64,000 nt of DNA, taken from positions 1 through 64,000 of the forward strand of contig NZ_BOPF01000003.1 in assembly GCF_016863615.1 (NCBI RefSeq). The letters run 5' to 3'. The position numbers were made by a program, and so were the translations under genes. The notes beneath the pieces were generated by a model that was not told the DNA's origin, did no database searches, and saw only the letters and a list, made by a program, of their open reading frames with translations. Positions 33,963 through 42,319 of this stretch are shown here, in pieces (position 1 is the first letter of the stretch; each line of letters opens with the position of its first letter). The DNA comes from Virgisporangium aliadipatigenens. Lineage in GTDB: Bacteria > Actinomycetota > Actinomycetes > Mycobacteriales > Micromonosporaceae.

Positions 33963-34787
33963 CTACAGCCGAACGGCCCCGAGCGTGGCGATCAGCTCGA
34001 TCACCCCGTACGCGCTCGGCAGGTCGGCGGCGTCATAGCCCAGCGTGCACCCGTCGACGCGGCTCATCCCCGGCACCAGCAGCGCATACTCCGTCATGTG
34101 CGGCCGGTGCACCCGCACCTCCAGCCGCACCGGCCCGTCCAGCCGCAGCGGCCGAACGTCGGCCCGCCCGGCCAGCGCCTCCGGCACCGCTCGCGCGATC
34201 CGCTCGCACGCCTCCTCGGGATGCACACTCGACGCGGCCCGGGCGCCCAGCGCATTCTTGACCGTCACGCACCGCATGCCGGGCGCCACCTCCGCGGCCT
34301 CTGCGGCGACCGTGTCGTCCCCGCTCACGAGCACCGGGGCCGCGCCGTGGTGGGCGGCGAGCGCGACGTTGAGCCCCAGTTCGCCGAGCGAACGGCCGTT
34401 GCACCGCACGTCGGAGATCACGCCGCCGGAGACGGTGTGCGCCAGCACCGAACGCGCCGTGCCCGCCTTGCCGTGGTAGCCGATGAACAGCACGGCGTCC
34501 GGCCCGGTCGACAGCCCGGCCATCATGCCGTCCGGCCGGGGCGCGCCGCGCAGCAGGACGGCCCGCCGGTCCAGCGCCGCCGGCAGCAGGTTGCGAAACT
34601 GCGCGTGCGCGTCGGCCACCAGCACCTCGGCGCCGGGATCGTGCGCGAACACGCCCCGGACCGCCGCGTCGGCCTCGGCGGTGAGCAGCGCGCGGTGGCG
34701 TTCGTACTCGCTGTGACCGGGACGGATGTCGTCGCCGTGCACCACGCCGGCGATGCCCTCCATGTCCACGGAGATGAGGACCCGCAT
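33963..34787 (-). CDS. dppA: M55-family D-aminopeptidase, DppA-like
   Basis: The protein has 274 residues. MRVLISVDMEGIAGVVHGDD carries the zinc-binding Asp/Glu of DppA. Further motifs are EVLVADAHAQFRNLLP, DAVLFIGYHGKAG and RCVTVKNALGARAASSVHP. DppA releases N-terminal D-Ala from D-amino-acid peptides derived from cell-wall material, usually as a decamer. Here it is solitary, with no dipeptide ABC transporter alongside. It is divergent from a lipoprotein gene. Confidence 0.9.
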   Translation of the reverse strand: MRVLISVDMEGIAGVVHGDDIRPGHSEYERHRALLTAEADAAVRGVFAHDPGAEVLVADAHAQFRNLLPAALDRRAVLLRGAPRPDGMMAGLSTGPDAVLFIGYHGKAGTARSVLAHTVSGGVISDVRCNGRSLGELGLNVALAAHHGAAPVLVSGDDTVAAEAAEVAPGMRCVTVKNALGARAASSVHPEEACERIARAVPEALAGRADVRPLRLDGPVRLEVRVHRPHMTEYALLVPGMSRVDGCTLGYDAADLPSAYGVIELIATLGAVRL

Positions 34788-34827
34788 GCCACCGGATCCT
34801 ATGATCGACGGCCGTCATCCGAATCGC

Positions 34828-34857
34828 GACCCCTCCATGGCGGGTACGGGAGGGGTC
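34828..34857. promoter_or_regulatory. Hairpin-forming inverted repeat between dppA and the lipoprotein gene
   Basis: GACCCCTCC and GGAGGGGTC are perfect 9-base arms around 12 bases, 41 bases before the dppA start (leftward) and 27 bases before the lipoprotein start (rightward). It may be an operator or a leader structure for either gene. Confidence 0.4.
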
Positions 34858-34884
34858 CCCGCGTCGGACGCCTACCTTCGCCCC

Positions 34885-35409
34885 ATGCGGTGGTTCGCGT
34901 TCGGGTTCGCGTTGAGCCTTCTCGCCGGCGGATGTGCGGGCGGCCCGGATCCGCGGACGCCGCCGTCGGCGCAATCAACGCCCGCGCCGTCGGCGTCCCC
35001 GGCCGCCCCGCAGCCGCGCAGGTATCCGCGGGCCGAGCTCGCCGCACAGCCGTGTCTCGCGCTCGATGATCGCGACCTCGCCGCACTCGGCATCGGCGCC
35101 GCCGGAACGGAGGAGTCCGGCCCCACGTGCACGTGGAAGCTCGCGGGCCAGAACGTCAGCCTCGATCTGGACGTGGAACTCTCCTTCGCCGAGCAGATGA
35201 CCGCGGGCGGGCGCGTGACCCAGGTGTCGGTCGGGCGGCACAACGGCGTCCAGGCCGAGTTCCAACGGATCTGCTTCACCTTCGTCGCGTTGGACGCGGT
35301 CGACGACCTCGTCGGCGCCACGACGATTCCGGAGCCCGGCGCGCCGCAGGAGGGCGCCTGTCCGGCCGGCGCCGCCGTTCTCGCGGCGGCGTTGACCCAT
35401 GTCGAGTGA
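34885..35409 (+). CDS. Putative lipoprotein, DUF3558-like
   Basis: The protein has 174 residues. A lipoprotein signal (RWFAFGFALSLLAGGCAGG) places the mature N-terminal Cys at residue 16. A Pro/Ser/Thr-rich linker follows. LAAQPCLALDDRDLAALGIG, GPTCTWKLAGQNVSLDLDVE and a terminal CPAGAAVLAAALTHVE look like the DUF3558 layout, with Cys residues that may pair. It is anchored to the outer face of the membrane. Function is unknown. Confidence 0.7.
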   Translation: MRWFAFGFALSLLAGGCAGGPDPRTPPSAQSTPAPSASPAAPQPRRYPRAELAAQPCLALDDRDLAALGIGAAGTEESGPTCTWKLAGQNVSLDLDVELSFAEQMTAGGRVTQVSVGRHNGVQAEFQRICFTFVALDAVDDLVGATTIPEPGAPQEGACPAGAAVLAAALTHVE

Positions 35410-35438
35410 CCCAGGATCCCGCCCTCTATGGTGAGGCG

Positions 35439-35873
35439 ATGGCGTCAGTCAAGCAGTTCCAGGTGACCTTCGACTGCGCGGAGCCGGAGCGCGTCGCCCG
35501 GTTCTGGTGCGAAGCCTTGGGGTATGTGGTGCCTCCGCCGCCCGCCGGGTTCGCCTCGTGGGAGGACTTCGATCGGGCGCTGCCGGCTGAGCGGCAGGGG
35601 TCGGCGTTCGCCTGTGTCGATCCTGAGGGGGTGGGCCCACGGCTGTTCTTTCAGCGCGTTCCGGAAGACAAGGTCGTCAAGAATCGGCTCCACTTGGACG
35701 TGCGGGTCGGCACCGGGCTCGTAGGGGACGAACGCGTGGCCGCGTTGGAGGCCGAGTGTGCACGGCTGGTCGCGCTCGGCGCGAAGCGGGTGCGGCTTCT
35801 GCGCGCCGACGGCTTCAACGAGTCGTGTCTGGTGATGCAGGATGTCGAGGGCAACGAGTTCTGTCTCGACTGA
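35439..35873 (+). CDS. VOC-family glyoxalase-like protein
   Basis: The protein has 144 residues. KQFQVTFDCAEPERVARFWC, then ALGYVVPPPP, is typical of the Glyoxalase-like (VOC) proteins in actinobacteria; later RLFFQRVPEDKVVKNRLHLD and MQDVEGNEFCLD complete the pattern. The ATG at 35439 is used; no ribosome site distinguishes it. It follows the lipoprotein gene by 29 bases. The next gene is convergent. Confidence 0.85.
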   Translation: MASVKQFQVTFDCAEPERVARFWCEALGYVVPPPPAGFASWEDFDRALPAERQGSAFACVDPEGVGPRLFFQRVPEDKVVKNRLHLDVRVGTGLVGDERVAALEAECARLVALGAKRVRLLRADGFNESCLVMQDVEGNEFCLD

Positions 35874-35996
35874 ATACCCCGGGGGCAGCCGCGATAGGCC
35901 TTCTCCACAACTCGGTCGAACTGCGGCAACAGGGCCGCCGTGCGACGGCGTAGCAGGACGTGACGGGCGGTCCAGCGGTGACCGACTCCGCAAGGA

Positions 35997-38621
35997 TCAG
36001 ACGAGGTCGGCTACGCCATGACGAGTCAGATAGGTGTGCAGGTGAGTGGCCCAGCGCGCCCGCACGACGGTGAACGGCTCCACCCACTGGGTCGGAATCG
36101 GACGCACCGGCCGGCCGGACGATTCGAGGAAGCACTCGACCGGAATCCACGCACGGCCGCGCATGGTGAGCGCGTCGACGGCGGTGCGCAAGGCGTCGAG
36201 CCTATCCCCGTCGCCGACGACAGCGGCGTCGCAGAACTCGGCAAACGCATACCGGAAACTGAACGTTCCCGTATCGGTGGACACCTCGTCCAGCATCTTC
36301 AGCCGACGGAGGGCGATCGAGAGATCCTCCGGGGCGCAACGGCGCATCAGCAACGTGGTCAGCAGCCCGGATCGGATCCCGACGGTGTGACCGGCTGACT
36401 CGGCCTCTTCGCGGAACGCGTCGACCTCGCCCACCCCGGGATCGCCGTGGAAGAACGCTCGACGCTCCAGATGTATCCCGACGTCCTCCAAATGCTCGCG
36501 TTGGCGGCCGGCGGCATCGAGTTGGGCGAGCTTGGCGCCGATGTCGAGGAAGTACTGCTCCGGACGACCGTGGACGTACTCACGGATTCGGGTGACCAGA
36601 CTCTCCACGGGAAGGCCCGCGGCGGCGTTACGTGCATCGACGAACCGGCGCGCGGTGCCGAGCAACTGTGGCCGCTGGCCGCGGTTCAGGTCGGTCGGCA
36701 CACGGGCGGCGAGGTCATCGAAGACGGCCAGCGCTTCCTCCCAACGGTACTGGCGACGAATCGTGTACCCGAGGTGGCGGCAGGCGGCATCGCGCAGTGG
36801 ATGCTCGGCCTCAGATACCCCACGCAGGAGATGAACCCGTTCGTCCGCGGTCTTGTCGTGGGACTTGCCGGCAATGAAGTTCAGAACGTGGCGGCCGTAG
36901 TCGGTTCTGCTTGACGCCGGTATCCGGGTACTCAGACCGGTGAGCGAAGGACTGTAGACAATGGCGCGTGCCAGCCAGTCCGCGTATGTGTTGCCCGGTG
37001 CGGCCTCAAGGTCGGTACGCTGGTCGCACACCAGCCTCACGGCGATCCCGATGGCGTCGAGGATCTCGCGGTTGTTCCTGCGCTCCTTTGCCGCGTCGTG
37101 CAGTTGCCGCGCCGCCACCGCCGCTCGAGTCGCGGCCGTTTCCCAATCGCGTTCCGACCAACCGCCCGTGACCCGGTGATCCGACCATCGGATCGCGTTG
37201 CGCACCGCATCGTGCAGGCGGTAAGGGAACCGCTCGTCAGAATGGACTTCGATCATGGGTCGGGCAACCGCGCGCTCGGCGCACCCTTGGTCGACGTTGG
37301 CGGCCGCGGCGACGAGGGCGGTGTCGAAGCTCCGGAACAGACAGCCGGCACGGATTGCCCGCTGTTCGTCGGCAGGAACGTCGTCCAGCACCCGCATGAC
37401 CAGTGACCGCAGCGATCCGGTGACATCTGAAACCTGAACCTGCCGTCCGCCGCCGGAATTCTTGACCGACAGCGCGGCCTGGCAAGCCAGTTCGAGGTAT
37501 TGAGGCAGGCCGGCCGACGCGCGGACGAGGTCCTCGACCACCGCCTCACTCATCGGTAGATCCATCAGGCGCCGGCTGCGCCGGATGAAAGCCGCTGCGT
37601 CGACGGGTGACAGGTTGCCGATCGCCTGCTGGCGGATCTCCTCCTGCGTGCCGGGTACCAGACCGGGCCAGGTCCACGGGCCACGGAACTGCAGGTCCGC
37701 ACGTTCCGGGTCGTGCCAGTCCAGCATGTCCCGGCCGGTCAGCACGAAAAGGACGTTCGGCATGGCGTGGATGAGTCGGTTGAGGTGACTCTCTGATGCC
37801 CGCCGGGGATCGAGGGCCAGGCGCTCGGTGGTGTCGACAAAGATCGCGATCAACGAACTCGGTGTGATGCCGGCCAATTCCCATGACAGGGTCGCGGCCA
37901 GTTCGCAGGCGATCGCCGGCCGCGGCTCGGTGGGACTCGGCTCGTCCGCGCAGCGCAACAGGAACTCCTCGAATCCGTCGAACGCTTCGAGACCGAGCCG
38001 CATGTCGCCTCGGCGTCGGATCATGCCGACGAGCTTTCGGACACCCCACACACCGACCCCGATGGGAGTGCCGACGGCCATGTCCGCCACGGAGCCGAGA
38101 TCCTTGAACACCTCCCCGACGGTGTTCGCGACGACATCGCCGTATTCCGCGTTTCCCCGGAAGCTCGGCAACGCCTCGCCGGGGCGTACCGCCGACCAGT
38201 ACGCCGTGAAAGCGAGGTCGAACAGCGGCCATCGGGTGCGAACGCCGGCCAGGCCCGCTCGCAAGGCCAGCAGCACGGCTGTCAAATCCAACCGTCCGGC
38301 TGAGCTGTGCAGGTCGATCCGCACGGTGGCGTCGACCTTGGTCGGCGGAGGCGGTCCCCAACCGTTCGCCAGCGGCAGGTCGCGCCTGACCCATGCCTCC
38401 AGCCGTTCCGACAGTGCTGACTTCCCGATCCCGCCGAGGCCGTGGAACCCGACGATGTTGCGACGCTCGACACCAACCTCACGGTCGGAGTCCACAAGGC
38501 TCCGGAAATGTGCCAGTGCCGCCTTGAACGCGCGCGCTTCCGCCAGGCGGCCGGTAAACAGTTCCCCCGCGTGCGGATCCGTCCCTCGGACAGCGCTGCC
38601 ACCCACGGGAGGAACCCTCAT
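35997..38621 (-). CDS. STAND-family ATPase (NB-ARC-like) with helical C-terminus
   Basis: The protein has 874 residues. Walker A is GLGGIGKS (61-68). Walker B is in LIAIFVDTTERLAL, near 262. A sensor Arg lies in VLFVLTGRDMLDW. GLPQYLELA at about 390 fits the GxP motif of STAND NTPases. The C-terminal ~400 residues are helical, TPR-like (YRWEEALAVFDDLAARV, EEALAVF). No recognisable effector domain is at the N-terminus; the first 60 residues are short. STAND proteins act as ligand-triggered switches, many in antiphage defence. The start at 38621 is backed by AGGAG. It is divergent from a DUF2510 gene. Confidence 0.8.
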   Translation of the reverse strand: MRVPPVGGSAVRGTDPHAGELFTGRLAEARAFKAALAHFRSLVDSDREVGVERRNIVGFHGLGGIGKSALSERLEAWVRRDLPLANGWGPPPPTKVDATVRIDLHSSAGRLDLTAVLLALRAGLAGVRTRWPLFDLAFTAYWSAVRPGEALPSFRGNAEYGDVVANTVGEVFKDLGSVADMAVGTPIGVGVWGVRKLVGMIRRRGDMRLGLEAFDGFEEFLLRCADEPSPTEPRPAIACELAATLSWELAGITPSSLIAIFVDTTERLALDPRRASESHLNRLIHAMPNVLFVLTGRDMLDWHDPERADLQFRGPWTWPGLVPGTQEEIRQQAIGNLSPVDAAAFIRRSRRLMDLPMSEAVVEDLVRASAGLPQYLELACQAALSVKNSGGGRQVQVSDVTGSLRSLVMRVLDDVPADEQRAIRAGCLFRSFDTALVAAAANVDQGCAERAVARPMIEVHSDERFPYRLHDAVRNAIRWSDHRVTGGWSERDWETAATRAAVAARQLHDAAKERRNNREILDAIGIAVRLVCDQRTDLEAAPGNTYADWLARAIVYSPSLTGLSTRIPASSRTDYGRHVLNFIAGKSHDKTADERVHLLRGVSEAEHPLRDAACRHLGYTIRRQYRWEEALAVFDDLAARVPTDLNRGQRPQLLGTARRFVDARNAAAGLPVESLVTRIREYVHGRPEQYFLDIGAKLAQLDAAGRQREHLEDVGIHLERRAFFHGDPGVGEVDAFREEAESAGHTVGIRSGLLTTLLMRRCAPEDLSIALRRLKMLDEVSTDTGTFSFRYAFAEFCDAAVVGDGDRLDALRTAVDALTMRGRAWIPVECFLESSGRPVRPIPTQWVEPFTVVRARWATHLHTYLTRHGVADLV

Positions 38622-38968
38622 GTCTCCTGCTCCGTCCTGCTGGGACTGTGACCGAATTCTGCCCGGATGACGGGCGGACTGAAACGGTCCGATCATCCGG
38701 CCATGTTGTCCACAAGGGACGGTGCCGCAGTCCGACCAGCCCGTATTGCTGGGATGAACAGCCTCAGTCAACGATGTCCCGGCCCGCGAACCGTCCACGC
38801 CCGTGCCGCCCCCGGTGGACACGTCGGCCGTGTCGTCCATCGACACCCGCCCGTACGTCGATTGTGGACACCACATGGACGGGGTGACGCTGGCCTTGGG
38901 CGCCGGCGATAGGCAGCAGTGGCGGTGCCCACCGGGATGGACGACGTTCACGCACTCTGGAGGCGGCT
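38622..38968. other. Divergent promoter region of the STAND and DUF2510 genes
   Basis: I see no credible gene in this 347-base stretch between two divergent starts. It contains GTGTCG and CGACAC as a perfect inverted repeat with a 5-base spacer (38830-38846), and several TTGTCCACA/TGTGGACAC-like words. No clear regulator binding site stands out. Confidence 0.5.
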
Positions 38969-39646
38969 GTGACAACCACATCGCAGGCAGCGGGGTGGCA
39001 CCCGGATCCCGACGGGGTGTACCAGTACCGCTACCACGACGGCGTGGGCTGGACGCTCCACGTCGCCGACAACGGCGTGACCTCACAGGCTCCGCTGGCA
39101 GGTGTGCCGCAACCGCCACCTCCTCCGCCACCGGGTTCGGCGCCGATCGCCGGGACCGGGGCGGTGCCCGCAGAGGACGCGCAGGCGCTGCGCCGGTTCG
39201 CCGAGGAGTACGGGCGGGCTTGCAGCAACATGCTTACCAGCATTGAAGCCGCGCTCAGGGTCGCCAACGATGCGACCGCGACACGCAACATGGCGGAGAA
39301 GCGGCCTCAGCACGAAATCTCGATCCGGAACTTCGCCGATATGGCGAGCCGGTTGGAGGAGGAGTTCGCACCACTCTACCGGGCGTTCGACAACGCCCGC
39401 GCTCTCGCGAAGGAGGCCGGTGCCAGGCTTGTGGCCGGGTGCCGCAACTCCGACCCCGAGGTCGTACTCCTTGCCTCTCTTGATCCACAGACTTACAGCG
39501 AAACCGGCGCCGCCGTCGAGTACTTACGCGCACCATTCGGACCGACCCCTCGCGCCTTTGTCGCGGCCGTCAAGGCGGGCAACGCTGCAATCAGCAGTGC
39601 CCCCGACTTCGGCGAGCCGGCTTTCCGCGGCCACGTCTATCGCTGA
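38969..39646 (+). CDS. DUF2510-domain protein with helical C-terminal domain
   Basis: The protein has 225 residues. The N-terminal ~40 residues are DUF2510 (AGWHPDPDGVYQYRYHDGVG followed by WTLHVADNG). A Pro-rich linker (PQPPPPPPPGSAP) leads to a ~160-residue helical domain (FAEEYGRACSNMLTSIEAAL, FADMASRLEEEFAPLYRAFD). There is no membrane segment. The start is GTG with GGAGG six bases upstream. The divergent STAND ATPase shares its promoter region, suggesting a paired function, possibly sensor or target. Confidence 0.72.
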   Translation: MTTTSQAAGWHPDPDGVYQYRYHDGVGWTLHVADNGVTSQAPLAGVPQPPPPPPPGSAPIAGTGAVPAEDAQALRRFAEEYGRACSNMLTSIEAALRVANDATATRNMAEKRPQHEISIRNFADMASRLEEEFAPLYRAFDNARALAKEAGARLVAGCRNSDPEVVLLASLDPQTYSETGAAVEYLRAPFGPTPRAFVAAVKAGNAAISSAPDFGEPAFRGHVYR

Positions 39647-39896
39647 TGTCGTCGCCGGCGCCGGCCCCGGACGACGTGAGCGCGCCGGCGGTCTGAATCC
39701 CCCTCCGGGCACATATCGAAGACACGACCGTTCGCCATGGTGGGCCGTCGCGCGATGTGGCTGCTCGTCGAGAGTCTCCGGACGTGCGCCGCCGCCTCCT
39801 GCTGGATCCTGTGGTTATGATGCCGACGTCGCCTCCTGCTCGTCGTCCGGTGTGCCCTCACCGCATATGACGTGCCGGGACGACCGAAGGTGACCG

Positions 39897-40811
39897 ATGG
39901 ACCCCAACGCCGTGCTTGCCGAGCAGTTCCAGCGATCGCGTGCGCACCTGCGCGCCGTCGCGGTACGGATACTCGGTTCGCCCGAGGATGCCGAGGACGC
40001 TCTTCAGGAGGTCTGGCTGCGCGCGAGCCGGGTCGACGTCAGCGCGGTGGAGAACCTGCCGGGGTGGCTGACCACCGTCACCAGCCGGGTCTGCCTTGAC
40101 ATGCTGCGCGCTCGCCGGCGCCGGCCGGAGACGCCGACCGACCCGGTCCTGCTGGCGCCGCTGGTGACCGACGGCGTACCCGACCCGGCGGACGCGGTGG
40201 CGCAGGCCGGCCGCGTGAGTGAGGCACTGCTGGTGGTCCTCGATCGGCTGGGACCGGCGGAACGGGTGGCGTTCATGCTGCACGACCTGTTCGCCGTGCC
40301 GTTCGACGATATCGCCGAACTGCTCGACCGGTCACCGGACGCGGCGAAGAAGCTCGCCAGCCGTGCCCGCCGCCAGGTGCACGGCACGGCCACGGTACCC
40401 GCCGCCGAACTCGACCGGCATCGCACCGTTGTCGAGGCATTCCTGGCCGCCACCCGCGCCGGTGACCTGGATGCGCTTCTGCGCGTGCTGGCGCCGGACG
40501 TCGTACGGCGGGTCGACCGGGTGGCAATGCGCGGACAGCCGGCGCAGGAGGCGCGTGGCGCCCGCGGAGTGGCGACCGAGACGGTCCTGAGCGCGGGCAT
40601 GGCCCGGCACGCGTGGCCGGCCCTCGTCGACGGCCGGATCGGCGTGGTGGTCGCGCCGCACGGGCGGCTGCGCTTCGCGCTGCGTCTGGTGATCGACGGT
40701 GATCGCGTGGCCGGTATCGACGTGATCGGAGAACCGGACCGGCTGCGCCGGCTGGTCCTGGCGGTCGTCGAGCCGGTCACTTCTCTCCGCCCGGTGGCGT
40801 CAGAGAGCTGA
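39897..40811 (+). CDS. ECF41/SigJ-like sigma factor with SnoaL-like tail
   Basis: The protein has 304 residues. Region 2 holds GSPEDAEDALQEVWLRASRV, followed by the ECF41 hallmark WLTTVTSRVCLDMLRARRR. Region 4 has LGPAERVAFMLHDLFAVPFD, then IAELLDRSPDAAKKLASRA. The C-terminal SnoaL-like domain starts near RTVVEAFLAATRAGDLDALL and is expected to control activity. ECF41 genes often sit beside an oxidoreductase or carboxymuconolactone decarboxylase; here the flavodoxin-like gene follows 27 bases later, which fits that rule. Confidence 0.87.
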   Translation: MDPNAVLAEQFQRSRAHLRAVAVRILGSPEDAEDALQEVWLRASRVDVSAVENLPGWLTTVTSRVCLDMLRARRRRPETPTDPVLLAPLVTDGVPDPADAVAQAGRVSEALLVVLDRLGPAERVAFMLHDLFAVPFDDIAELLDRSPDAAKKLASRARRQVHGTATVPAAELDRHRTVVEAFLAATRAGDLDALLRVLAPDVVRRVDRVAMRGQPAQEARGARGVATETVLSAGMARHAWPALVDGRIGVVVAPHGRLRFALRLVIDGDRVAGIDVIGEPDRLRRLVLAVVEPVTSLRPVASES

Positions 40812-40838
40812 CACACCACCGAGCGACGGAGGACTCTC

Positions 40839-41492
40839 ATGCCGGACACCCGGATCGCCATTGTGTACCACAGCGGATACGGCCACACCCGGCGGCAGGC
40901 CGAGGCGGTGACGAGCGGCGTGGACCGTGTCGCCGGGGCCGAATCCCTGCTGCTGACGGTCGAGCAGGCGCCGCACCGCTGGGACGAGCTGGCCGCCGCC
41001 GACGCGATCGTCTTCGGCACCCCGACGTACGTGGCGGGCGCCTCGGCGGCGTTCAAGGCCTTCCAGGAGGCGAGCTCCAACGCGGTGATGAGTACCGGGT
41101 ACGGGTGGCAGGGCAAGCTCGCCGCCGGGTTCACCAACTCCGGTTCGCGGTCCGGTGACAAGCTCGCCACCCTGATCCAGCTCAGCCTCTTCGCCGCGCA
41201 GCACGGCATGCACTGGGTCAGTCTCGGTCTGCCGCCGGCGAACCACTCCAGCACCGGCTCGGAAGACGACCTCAATCGGCTCGGCTTCTGGCTCGGCGCC
41301 GGTGCACAGTCCAATGTGGACGAAGAACCGGATCTGGCGCCTCCGGAGTCCGACCTGCTGACGGCCGAGCACCTCGGCCGGCGCGTCGCCGAAACCACGC
41401 TGGCGTTCGTGCGCGGGCGCCTTGCCGCCATCGAGCCGGTCGCGGACCGCCCACGGGGTGGGGAATTCAGCATCCGGATGGAGACAAAGTGA
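40839..41492 (+). CDS. Flavodoxin-family NAD(P)H-dependent oxidoreductase (WrbA-like)
   Basis: The protein has 217 residues. The flavin-phosphate loop is IVYHSGYGHTRRQAEAV; DAIVFGTPTYVAGASAAFKA is the 70s-loop motif, and GKLAAGFTNSGSRSGDKLA a later FMN-contacting segment. It matches WrbA/NAD(P)H:quinone-type oxidoreductases that bind FMN. Preceded by GGAGG. Its position after the ECF41 sigma factor suggests it is the sigma factor's direct target, as in other ECF41 loci. Confidence 0.85.
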   Translation: MPDTRIAIVYHSGYGHTRRQAEAVTSGVDRVAGAESLLLTVEQAPHRWDELAAADAIVFGTPTYVAGASAAFKAFQEASSNAVMSTGYGWQGKLAAGFTNSGSRSGDKLATLIQLSLFAAQHGMHWVSLGLPPANHSSTGSEDDLNRLGFWLGAGAQSNVDEEPDLAPPESDLLTAEHLGRRVAETTLAFVRGRLAAIEPVADRPRGGEFSIRMETK

Positions 41493-41525
41493 GCGGGCCC
41501 CGGGCCGAGTCGCGAGCGCTTCGGC

Positions 41526-42284
41526 TCACGGGTCGTCGGTGCGGGGCGCGTCGACGTGGGTGACGAGGTTGATGCCGCCGTCGACGTGGATCACCTCACC
41601 GGTGACGAAGGGGACCTTGATGAGCGCCACGACCATCGCCGCGACGTCGGACGGCTGCCCGAGCCGGCCCAGCGGTGTCATCGCCCTGGTGCGCGCCGCC
41701 CGCGTGGCGAGGCTGTCCGAGGTCAGCCGGGTCTCGATCGGCCCCGGGGCGATCGCGTTCACCCGGATGTCCGGACCCACGGCCTTGGCCATCAGCCTCG
41801 TCAGGTGGTCGAGCGCGGCCTTGCTGACGGAGTAGGGGATCGAACTGCCGAGGGGGCGCGAGCCGCCCACCGAGGTGATGTTGATGATCTGGCCGCCGGG
41901 CTCCATGACCTTCACGGCGGCGACGGAGACCTGCCACGTCCCGACGACGTTGACGCCGAGGATCCGGTGCCAGTCGTCAGCGGTGATCGCATCCAGGTCG
42001 GCGTGCGGGACGGGGCGCGACACCCCGGCGTTGTTCACCAGCAGGTCGAGCCGGCCGTGCCGCGCCACGGTCGTCTCCACCAGGCGCACGGCGTCGGCGC
42101 GATCGGCGATGTCGGCCTGGACGAAGCTGGCCCCCGGGAGTTCGGCCGCGAGCCGCTCACCGGCGTCGACCGAGGTGGCCGAGTTGACCACGACGGTGCA
42201 GCCGTCGGCCGCGAGCGCACGGGCGATCCCCTCTCCGATCCCGGAGCTCGAGCCCGTCACGATGGCGACACGTGGCGCGCTCAC
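41526..42284 (-). CDS. Short-chain dehydrogenase/reductase (SDR)
   Basis: The protein has 252 residues. VAIVTGSSSGIGEGIARALA gives the Rossmann TGxxxGIG, LLVNNAGVSRP the NNAG motif, NITSVGG the catalytic Ser and YSVSKAALDHLTRL the YxxxK pair. NAIAPGPIETRL is the PG motif. It is a classical NAD(P)-dependent alcohol dehydrogenase or ketoreductase. It is the last gene of the leftward arm of the catabolic cluster, starting at GTG next to a tandem repeat; the substrate is probably an intermediate of that pathway. Confidence 0.92.
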   Translation of the reverse strand: MSAPRVAIVTGSSSGIGEGIARALAADGCTVVVNSATSVDAGERLAAELPGASFVQADIADRADAVRLVETTVARHGRLDLLVNNAGVSRPVPHADLDAITADDWHRILGVNVVGTWQVSVAAVKVMEPGGQIINITSVGGSRPLGSSIPYSVSKAALDHLTRLMAKAVGPDIRVNAIAPGPIETRLTSDSLATRAARTRAMTPLGRLGQPSDVAAMVVALIKVPFVTGEVIHVDGGINLVTHVDAPRTDDP

Positions 42285-42319
42285 GATGCTGCCCGCCCCG
42301 CGCTCACGATGCTGCCCGC
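42276..42319 (-). repeat. Perfect 21-bp tandem duplication across the aldolase stop and SDR start
   Basis: Two identical 21-base copies (42276-42296 and 42299-42319) are separated by two bases. Each copy contains TCGTGAGC on the coding strand: in one copy it is the aldolase stop, in the other the SDR start. Ancestrally the genes probably overlapped by GTGA. Confidence 0.85.

Noticed and set aside
35934-35950. CGCCGT/ACGGCG mini-hairpin between two convergent genes
   Set aside because: Too short and GC-rich to be distinguished from background.
38622-39131. N-terminal extension of the STAND ATPase by about 170 codons
   Set aside because: The ATG at 38621 has a strong AGGAG site; the upstream codons are Arg/Pro-rich and overlap the divergent DUF2510 gene.
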